A stretch of DNA of 64,000 nucleotides from Notospermus geniculatus (lineage: Eukaryota; Nemertea; Pilidiophora; Heteronemertea; Lineidae): NCBI GenBank assembly GCA_002633025.1, contig NMRB01000069.1, positions 231,040 to 295,039 of the forward strand. Direction: 5' to 3'. The notes under the pieces are model-generated. The model was not told the origin of the DNA. It did no database searches and saw only the letters and a list, made by a program, of their open reading frames with translations. Both the position numbers and the translations under genes were made by a program. Numbering within the stretch: the first letter of the stretch is position 1; each line of letters begins with the position of its first letter. This document shows positions 57,801-64,000 of this stretch, one piece after another.

Positions 57801-60800
57801 TATAAGCTAGCAGTAGTACCTTGATGACTAAGTTCACTGGTATACAATGTATCAGAGATTTTTAAAAGATTTTATTAGAAACCAAAAACCCCGGTAGATC
57901 TACTGATGAAGACAGAAACCAACCTTCCAACTGTTGACAATGGAAGCATCGGCACCAGCCTGGATCAGCTGATGCATACAATAGTACCACCCATATGCAG
58001 CTGCGTAGTGGAGGCATGTGTTACCAGAAGAATCGGCATGGTTTGGATTGGCTCCAAGGTGGAGGAAGAACGAGGTGACATGAGCGTGGCCATTCATCAC
58101 GGCGTAAACCAGCGGAGTTCTCTTCCATTTGTCTAAAATATAAGGAAATATGCAATGAAATCAGCCGTGGAACTGAAACTAGTCATCTACATGCCCAGGG
58201 TGTTGATAGGCATGTCCACTGCACAACACGGCAGGACATTTCAGACATAGAATGCTGGGACTTCAATAATCAAAGCCGAATCGAAACCTCCAACCCACCT
58301 TTTGACTCTATGGTAGCTTTATGCTGCACCAGGAGTCGTACCATCTCCAGGTTCCCACGTGCTGCTGCCTCCATCAATGCATTAGCTTTGAATTTCCCTG
58401 CAGACTGAGCACGGTTGATGTCAACACCATACTTCAGCAGAATTTTCAGTACGTCCTGAAATTCAAACACTTTAGTAAGAAAAAATTTCAACACATTCAA
58501 CATAAGCATTGCAACCTTGCCCAGCACAATTTTCTCATTATGGTTAGTCACTGGTACAAAGCAAGCACACGCATGGATTTTTTTGACAGAGATAATTCAG
58601 TGTTCTCAGTCACCTGGCGAGCCACCTGGCACCTGGCCTCGGCCCTTTCCTATGTATAAGGCCCACGGTGACACTGTGAAAGAATGCACATATTCGCCTT
58701 TTGCGTAAAAGTTGTCACTCTGAACTTACCAAGTGCCCATTTTTTGCTGCCATGTGAATTGGACCCATTCCTTGTCTATTTGACCTGTTGACGCCACCAA
58801 TGCCCCACTTATTGGCAACTGGGTTGTCGACTTTTGTATTCTCGCCATCGGCCTTGGCTTTCTTGAGCAATAACTCCACATTCTTTGGCCTTCCTGTCTG
58901 ACAAGCTATCATCATTGGGGTCATGCCCTCTGTCTCTGCTTCATCTGAACTGACACCCCTGGAAGTCATGGAAAGTACACTCAGATTATTTCAAGCTATA
59001 ATGCTACAGGGTACAAGTGAAGTCAAGATTTGGACTGCAATAGTCTCAAGGTTGAGCATTATGCCACAGAGGGAGAATCCATGTTCCAATTTTGATCATT
59101 TATACTGGCGGCAGGGTTCATGTTATGAGGACCACGGTCCAGAACTGACGAGCTAAATTCACTGTGTGTGCAACAATACGATGCCATCAAAGAATGTGAC
59201 ACATAAACCCACCTGCTGAGTAATAATTCAAGTGGACCCGGACCTTCGCAGGCTGCAGCATAGTGGATGGGTCTCCAGTGGTTTTTGTCCATGATGTTGT
59301 ACTCAGGAAGCAATGTCAGCAGTTTTGTCAGGTACTTGACATTTGGGTTGATGGCTGCACAATGAAGAGGCGTGATCTGCAAGGAAACGAAGGAATCCAA
59401 GACTCACTGTTTGAGGAAAGGTATTTCCTGATGCACAACTCGATATTTTGCTACACTTGTTTCTGATCTCAGCCTGAATATTTTCTGATCCCAGGTCCAG
59501 CTCTGGGAGGAAAACTGGAGTATCACAAAACAGACCAGCTGAAGAACTCTGGTGTGCAGAATGGCTGGTGTGAGAGACTGCGTTTCACAAAATCATTCAA
59601 GTTTCAATGTCATCAATACCCCAGACCAGTGGAATTGTTCAGCCCTCACATTACGCCAACAGGTTCTGGTTTAATGGATAATAAATTGCTTACCCCTGCA
59701 TTATCATATGGCTTCTTCTTGACCGACACAGACCTGACTTCTGAGAGATCCTCTTTATCAAACAGCAGCACCTGAAACATTCGCACAATGAATTACATTC
59801 TCTCTATCATTCCTTCAGAAGTATGCCATGAAATCACTTTTGTTCATCTTTCAACAGGCCTATATTTGTACAGAAACAAAGGTACTAAGAAGCCAAGTCC
59901 TTCAAATGGCCTTTTGTCCCATAGGGCCACAGATTCAAGGTTCAGCAGTAAAGAGAGTCCCAACTGTCACATTTCATCAAGGAAATGGCAAAATATCCTT
60001 GTCATTTTTTGTTTGTTGTGAAGCGACTAGATGCAGGAGCAAGACAAATGATCAGCACTTACCTCTTGGTGAAGGTTGTTGAAGCCAATATTTCCCGAGG
60101 AAATGTAATTCTCAACAACATGTCCCGCCAGTTTTCGATGTCCTCGGCGCACCATATCGAATATTCTGCTATGGGCTGAAGAGTACTGAAATGGAGAGAA
60201 AGAGGAATGTTGATCAATGCACAATCCACCGAAGTTTAGTCTCAAACTGGTCATTTTTATTCATTTTGACCTCTGTAAGGCGAGAGTTTTTTTATTGTTT
60301 GTTTCGCGGATTTTTTTTGGCATTTTTTTTGAGGAGGGCGGAAAAAATAAAAAAATAAAATTTTATTTTTCTCATTCACAAACTTGATGCGGGTACTTTT
60401 CAGGTAGGAGGAAAAAATAAATTTTTTTTTCAAAATAAAGTTTGTATTATTCATATATCCGAGTGTGGATGAACCAAAGACTTGCATAACGTATACCGAA
60501 TGCCCGTGTTGCTTCAAGCGGCATATCGGCCTGCAGCTCCGTCGGCGTCGGTGTCCCCGCTCCTCCTTCAGCAGGCGAACCCTCTATTTTCACAACGCCA
60601 CGTTCCTGCCATTCTTCTGGGAGATCCTGAATGATCAGATCGCCAACTGTGTCAATGTGAGCCGCATTGACAAACCGACGATGAACTTTCGGCCCACAAT
60701 GATGTGTCACGGTATACCAGTTCAAACCCGCCATTGTTCAGTCTACCTCCCTCCGGGGGAAGAGCACAAAAATGGCGGATGGGCCCACTCATACCTCTGA

Positions 60801-63800
60801 CGAGGACTACGCCATTTTGGTTGCGCAGACTGATTCTCTGTCGGTGGCGCGCCAGCTCTGGTACTGCATCTATTTATAAGTGGGTGCACAGAGCATGCAC
60901 TGAACATGGCAGCGGCTCTTGACAGCAGAGGCCGCGACACTGCTGTTGAAGAGAGATTGGCATGCGGCCGAGGATGCGACACGGAAATTCCACCACGGCT
61001 TTCAGACTTTGGCGTCGGAGATCGGAGCGAAAATAAATAAAAAAATTTTTTTTTAATTTCAAAATCGGGAAATTTGACGTCGGCGGATCCGCGAATGGCC
61101 AGAAAATAAAACTTTATTTTTTTTCCAAAACACCTTTTCGCCACGTCGGCGGGTCCGCGAAACAAACAATAAAAAAACTCTCGCCTAATCAGGACACCTC
61201 ACAAGTAAGGACACCAAATACCAGTGCATCCTTGATAGACAGATTCCACTGAATTTCAATTCATTTCAACATAACTAAATTAGGTGGCACTTACCTCAAT
61301 ATCTTTGATACCATTTGTCATGATTCGTGAGAAGAATGTAGGCTTCACTCCAGCTTCAACTGCTGCCATGAACACATCACGAACAGAGTTTTTGTGGTTA
61401 ACATGAGAGTCGTCCTGCAGTAAAGAGAAAGAGTGGGTGATATTGCGCATTATGTTTCTATTAAATAAATAATCAACTTTGAAATAGACAACACAACATT
61501 CACATTCTGATAGATTTTGTGATAGGTCCTTATGATAGTTTTCCTTCATCACTGAGATTTTCTGACAGGTCCTTATGATAGTTTTTTTTCATCACTGTAT
61601 GAGCATTCCAAAATAAGGCCAGCCAGGACACACCCACTGCAGTTTATCTATTGGTAAGCAATATGATAATCAACGCAGCCTAAGTACAAAAATCTAGATG
61701 AACTGCCTTACCTTGAGCAAAGCATTATTGCCCTCCTTACTGCCACGACTCATCGTCAGCTTCCTGATCGAGGGTATCCCCAAAGACCGCACGTTATAAA
61801 CCCCAGTGCCGATGACAGACAACATGTTCAAGGGAGGTTGAACACGCTCTGCCTCGTCTTTGAAGATGGCCTTGTAAAGGATCTCAAATGCCTTGAGGTT
61901 TTCATTCTTGATGGCCATTTCCAGAGCCGAGATTTCCATGCTTATACTCCTCTTTATGCTAAGCTGGAAAAAGATTAAAACCTGGCACACCCATCGATTT
62001 TGAGTTGGGACTTAAATCAGTAATAAAGGGACTTGAATACACGGACAACAAAAAAATCCCGGTATTATAATATGTGACATCGAATCCACCATGTCAAGAT
62101 TGAAAATTTAGCTTCTCTACGACTGTTGAGCACTGAGCAGATCCCATACCGAGAATCTGACCACTAACCTTGGCAATATGCTTGACATCATCCACGTAAC
62201 GTTGCAGTAACTTCATGTCATTGAGCTGCACAGCACGGAAGATCAGCTTGCTCGCAATAACACAGTCAATGGCAGGAACATTTTCCCTGAAATGCAGAAA
62301 TTCAAATGGTCTACATAGCTGCTTCGAGTGGGAAATAAAACCCAGTGTTCGGTAAACAAACTAGAATTCTCTCAGAATAGAGGTTTCCCACGTGACGTCA
62401 TCAAGGCCGCGTTGGCCGTCAAATTGACCACGTGTTTCCTGAAGGAACGTCACGATGACGCGATGACGTTATTTCGTGTGGTGTCTCGTCGCGTCAGGCG
62501 GAACGTCAATCCACGTGTAGCACCCTATTGACGCCAGTTTGCGTCATTTTGACGGCCAGTCACATGACTTGATGACGTCAGTGGGATTCCTCTATAGATT
62601 ACTTTCATCATTTGATCTAATGCAGATATGTTACCTTGATTCAAAGAATGGGTCTTTCTCCAGCACCTTGACAGCATTGTTGACTGTGAGACGATCATTA
62701 GGATGTTTCCTACCGGGAGGTGAAGGGGGTTTTGCTTTTGGAGACGTCTTTGCCTTTCCTTTAGAAGTGCTTGCTAAAAATGTGGGTGAAAACAAGAGAA
62801 TGGGACATTTAAATGGAGAAGTTGTGAATGTGTCATGCAAATGAAAACAGCACTTTTTGATAAAAGTTGAAGACGAGTTGTAAGAAAATCCATTTGTCCC
62901 CAATTATTTCAATAGAAACCTCAACTGAACCCAGCTTATTTCAATTGACTACCAATGAAAGGCACATTATCTTTCCTCATTTACAGATTTCAAAATGCTA
63001 CCCATGTTTCTGAAAAAACATACCTTTAGTAGTTGGTGATGGAGTGGCCTTCTTTGTTCTTGTAGATTTTGCACTGCTCACTTTATTGGTAGCAGCTGAA
63101 TGAGGCATATAAACAGTCAGGAAGCAAAAGAGGCAAGGAAAATACAGTCCACTGGTGAAAATTTCATCCAATGTATGTTTTCTGAGAATTCTAACACAAC
63201 AGTAAAGCTTTACAACAGATTCTTCAATAAGTTCATCTGGTGTTAAATTCGCCCAATGTTGTCTATACAGCTTATTATGCTGTATTTGGCACTCAGTGCT
63301 CAATTCAATATTCGAAGTTAAGTTCATCATATAGCAGTACCTCTGGCCGTCTTTCTTGGGGAAGCAGGGGGCTTCTTGGATTTGCTCCGTGGGCTGGTTC
63401 TTCTTGATCTCTTCGGTGGAGCCGGTTCTTCTGAAATCAATGAAAATATCCAATAAACTCTTCTCTTTCACCATTTCCATTGAAATTTGAAATACAAGAG
63501 GCTGAGCTCTGTTGAGTTGCCACTTGAGTTTCAGACAGAATAAAAATCTTATAATGTAATTATTTAACTTGGATAGAACTTCTTTATTCTTACCTTCTTC
63601 AACCTCTTCTTCTTCCTCCTCCTCTTCCATTTCTTCTTCTTCCTCTTCATCCTCATCTTCATCTGGCTCTGGCTCAATGATCCCTTTCTCAGCATTCAGT
63701 GCCTTTTTCAGGATCATCTCAGCCTTCTGTTTTTCCTTCGCAGGCAGTTTATACACCTCTCTATTCACAAACTTCATGTTCACAGAGGTCAGAACTGTCT

Positions 63801-64000
63801 CTAACTCAACTGTGTCATAGAAATCTAATTTGAAGACATCTGAAGGCCCCTCCTCGTTCGTCAACCAGCGAATTCTGAATGGCTTGCAACCTTTAAAGAC
63901 GTTCTGAACTGCCTGGCAGATATAGAAACCAGCTGAAACGAAGAATATTGGACACATCATATTGAGGGTACAAATGGCACTTACCCATAAACCCCAGCTG
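44359..64000 (-). CDS. Ankyrin-WGR-PARP protein, PME-5-like (5-prime end outside window)
   Basis: A large poly(ADP-ribose) polymerase with the order: acidic/basic N-terminus, about 20 ankyrin repeats, WGR domain, PARP regulatory domain, PARP catalytic domain. This is the layout of nematode PME-5. Tankyrases lack WGR and carry SAM. About 6.57 kb of coding sequence (about 2190 codons) is visible, close to PME-5. Exons: 63985->64000, 63594-63932, 63341-63430, 63024-63095, 62635-62773, 62169-62286, 61712-61963, 61295-61414, 60063-60185, 59694-59771, 59213-59376, 58730-58958, 58299-58455, 57924-58132, 57541-57640, 57265-57389, 56994-57029, 56705-56815, 56307-56456, 55993-56106, 55492-55633, 54748-54897, 54016-54298, 53723-53859, 53173-53418, 52935-53024, 52027-52176, 51488-51605, 51126-51222, 50960-50992, 49666-49933, 49358-49463, 48946-49083, 48338-48556, 48033-48217, 47606-47713, 47204-47373, 46601-46739, 46210-46331, 46039-46120, 45650-45827, 45428-45541, 44996-45180, 44628-44856, 44359-44516. 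Frame breaks lie near 53820 and 47640, with a phase mismatch between the exons at 48946 and 48556. Confidence 0.95.
46039..46739 (-). other. PARP regulatory (helical) domain exons
   Basis: Exons 46601-46739, 46210-46331 and 46039-46120, continuing into 45650-45827, encode an alpha-helical region (LPTEVQNLMKEF, then FMPFGALKKEALLEARILL, then IKEHRRLIDNLLDLEVA). It corresponds to the PARP regulatory domain that sits before the catalytic fold in DNA-break-responsive PARPs. Confidence 0.85.
46740..47203 (-). other. GC-AG intron filled by a minisatellite
   Basis: The upstream exon ends AG followed by GCAAGT, a consensus-strength GC donor. Using the nearby GTACAA instead would put the next exon into a stop codon. 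Only the GC donor gives the in-frame junction NINS-FEKQPKKYR, typical of a WGR end. The acceptor is TTCTAG at 46740-46741. Most of the intron is the repeat at 46780-47180. Confidence 0.8.
46780..47180 (+). repeat. 38 bp minisatellite, about ten copies
   Basis: The unit is like GCTCCAAGGGTGGTCAAAAG followed by ACTGATGGAGACAGCAAT. Copies near 47028-47140 are almost identical, while those at the edges are diverged. One copy is shortened near 46985-47000. A 72-codon open frame across it merely reflects the absence of stops in the unit. Confidence 0.95.
48668..48900 (+). repeat. Decayed pogo/Tigger-like repeat
   Basis: It opens CAGTAGAACCTCCCTTTGC and contains TATGGACACAAAGTTCAG and GGTGTCCTCAATACAGAG, the same word order as the repeats at 6050 and 43502. 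It lies in the intron where the coding phase does not match. Confidence 0.5.
49984..50940. other. Long intron stretch of the PARP gene
   Basis: Intron sequence between the exon at 49666-49933 and the 33-base exon at 50960-50992. No repeat family member, hairpin or additional exon was recognised. Confidence 0.5.
51026..51098. repeat. Hairpin repeat related to those in the 4.5 kb unit
   Basis: CATCCTCCCACAGCAGGGGA opens and TATTATGGGAGGATG closes, with TTCATCCACTCACACAAAGCC between. It has the same layout as 16532-16623, 34 kb away, so it is a dispersed family. Confidence 0.7.
51700..51830 (-). repeat. Repeat with pogo-like end and GGTGGTC words
   Basis: In minus direction it starts CAGTGGAACCCCTCAGTTCG and repeats GACCACCCCTCT three times, with a hairpin (GACCGATTTTTGTCGGTC) in the middle. 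It is probably a member of the same non-autonomous family as 43502-43676. Confidence 0.55.
52212..52875 (+). repeat. Direct repeats flanking an 86 bp transposon fragment
   Basis: Copies 52212-52480 and 52567-52875 are nearly identical. The second has a 40 bp insertion near 52630. Between them lies 52481-52566, which begins CCGTATATACTCG and contains CGCGTATAAGTCGACCCC, words typical of a widespread animal DNA-transposon end. All of it is inside one PARP intron. Confidence 0.85.
54324..54478 (+). mobile_element. SINE, family 1
   Basis: GTCAGAGTGGTGCAGTGGGAAC (A box region) and TGGTTTGACCCC (decayed B box) are followed by a body with AATAGAGGGTGGCTCTCTTAC and TTTCCTCCTGCGATAC. It lies 26 bp upstream of the acceptor of the exon ending at 54298. 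Confidence 0.75.
55006..55172 (-). mobile_element. SINE, family 1, reverse orientation
   Basis: Reverse complement: GGGTTGTCAGGATGGCACAG, then GTCATGGGTTCAACCCC (B box), GGCTTTATGTAGTAGAGAGG and TTTCCTCCTGCATTTGG. It faces the copy at 55238-55459 head to head across about 65 bp. Confidence 0.82.
55238..55459 (+). mobile_element. SINE, family 1, best-preserved copy
   Basis: The tRNA-derived head has intact polymerase III signals: GGTGGCGCAGTGGAAAC (A box region, about 55246-55262) and GGTTCGATCCCC (B box, 55290-55301). The body reads GAGAGGGCGATCTCTCC, then TTTCCTCCTAC, then CCCTAAGTGGGCGCTTGCAC. It has no poly-A tail. The preserved promoter suggests recent activity of the family. Confidence 0.9.
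60210..61255. repeat. Older pogo-like repeat split by the Harbinger-like element
   Basis: The left flank (AAGTTTAGTCTCAAACTGG, TCATTTTGACCTCTGTAA) and right flank (TCAGGACACCTCACAAGTAA, GGACACCAAATACCAGTGC, AGATTCCACTG) resemble the two halves of the 48668/6050 type repeat. The 907 bp element sits between them. Confidence 0.5.
60279..61185. mobile_element. 907 bp Harbinger-like element carrying gene-like sequence
   Basis: Inverted ends of about 33 bp start GGCGAGAGTTTTTTTATTG and continue into GTTTCGCGGA. A TAA duplication flanks both (60276-60278 and 61186-61188), as in PIF/Harbinger insertions. There is no transposase. The CpG-rich core (60440-61040) has divergent frames: minus 60734-60447 (MAGLNWYTVTHHCG...) with a possible GTATAC splice donor near 60491-60496, plus 60772-60879 (MADGPTHTSDEDYAILV...), and plus from 60906 (MAAALDSRGRD...). 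Two ATGs lie head to head 37 bp apart with YY1-like AAAATGGCGG words. This looks like captured host promoter and first-exon sequence. The source genes are not recognised. Confidence 0.72.
62377..62595. mobile_element. 219 bp MITE rich in TGACGTCA-type sites
   Basis: ATAGAGGTTTCCCACGTGACG at the left and TGACGTCAGTGGGATTCCTCTAT at the right form inverted ends. Inside are further GATGACG, AACGTCA and GACGCC words, including CGTGACGTCATC and GATGACGTCAG, which are CRE/ATF-type sites. It lies in the PARP intron between exons 62635-62773 and 62169-62286. Confidence 0.85.
63238..63312 (+). mobile_element. SINE family 1 tail fragment
   Basis: GGTGTTAAATTCGCCCAATG then GCTGTATTTGGCACTCAGTG matches the 3-prime tail of the copies at 36455-36790 and 30914-31110. 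It ends about 28 bp from a PARP exon donor. Confidence 0.65.

Larger units (their letters stand above)
48338..60185 (-). other. Ankyrin-repeat region of the PARP
   Basis: At least 20 repeat-like units occur over about 25 exons, with signatures such as ITPLHCAA, GMGPIHMAAKNGHL, GNTCLHYAAAYGW, RTPLIKAINDGKADV, FGQTPLHLAARRG, GNTPLSLAVLAGHD, GCTPLHYAAL, RTPIMYAVRQ and GLTPLDCAL. Two acidic inserts (exon 54748-54897, with an Asp/Glu run, and exon 48946-49083) and two Lys-rich inserts (53173-53418, 49358-49463) interrupt the array. Ankyrin arrays bind partner proteins, and partners here are unknown. Confidence 0.92.
61712..64000 (-). other. N-terminal acidic and basic region of the PARP
   Basis: The first large exon in view (63594-63932) holds a compact segment (FRIRWLTNEEG, then FYDTVELETVL), then a run of about 30 acidic residues coded by a GAA/GAG-rich tract. 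Three small exons follow, with Lys/Pro/Ser-rich peptide (RSRRTSPRSKSKK, TSPKAKPPSPPGRK) resembling nuclear-localisation and DNA- or chromatin-contact tails. The helical exons 62169-62286 and 61712-61963 lead into the ankyrins. Confidence 0.75.

Noticed and set aside
60743-61165. 140-codon minus-strand frame across the Harbinger-like element as one protein
   Set aside because: It runs through the poly-T rich ends and the divergent promoter-like core. The shorter frames starting at well-placed ATGs explain the sequence better.
63569-63820. Serine-rich plus-strand protein
   Set aside because: It is the antisense reading of the acidic Glu/Asp tract in the PARP exon.
44359-64000. Tankyrase
   Set aside because: A WGR domain and PARP regulatory helices are present, no SAM domain was found, and the ankyrin region is split by acidic and basic inserts.

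Overview
The window looks like nuclear DNA of an animal, probably a marine invertebrate; I cannot fix the phylum. The evidence is split genes with many short GT-AG introns, tRNA-derived SINEs, many short hairpin (MITE-like) elements and a high frequency of the motif TACATGTA. Real coding sequence is confined to three genes, all on the minus strand. Four single N positions (10024, 24081, 32275, 55843) mark assembly weak spots, some beside poly-G.

Layout. Positions 1 to about 24480 hold no recognisable exon of a living gene. They contain a giant inverted repeat (arms 1-2712 and 10657-13273 around a 7.9 kb spacer), then two head-to-tail copies of a 4.5 kb unit (13650-18144 and 18145-22658). The first coding exon of a phospholipase C-beta gene lies at 24485-24583 on the minus strand, so the whole rearranged block probably sits in its first intron, which would exceed 24 kb. 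From 25742 to 40527 lies a complete LRPPRC gene, with 34 coding exons that join in frame to 1353 codons. From about 41900 past the right edge lies a large ankyrin-WGR-PARP gene resembling nematode PME-5. About 45 exons are visible, roughly 2190 codons, with an intact H-Y-E catalytic triad but two single-base frame breaks and one unexplained phase mismatch.

The three genes do not form a functional pathway. PLC-beta is a signalling enzyme acting at the membrane. LRPPRC handles mitochondrial mRNA. The ankyrin PARP is presumably nuclear and involved in ADP-ribosylation. Introns and flanks carry two tRNA-derived SINE families, more than ten short terminal-inverted-repeat elements (several with visible target duplications or nested in older repeats), a 38 bp minisatellite inside a GC-AG intron, and a 907 bp Harbinger-like element that seems to carry a captured divergent promoter with gene 5-prime ends.

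All exon boundaries were read by eye from splice signals and reading phase. Repeat similarity was judged by eye, without alignment software.
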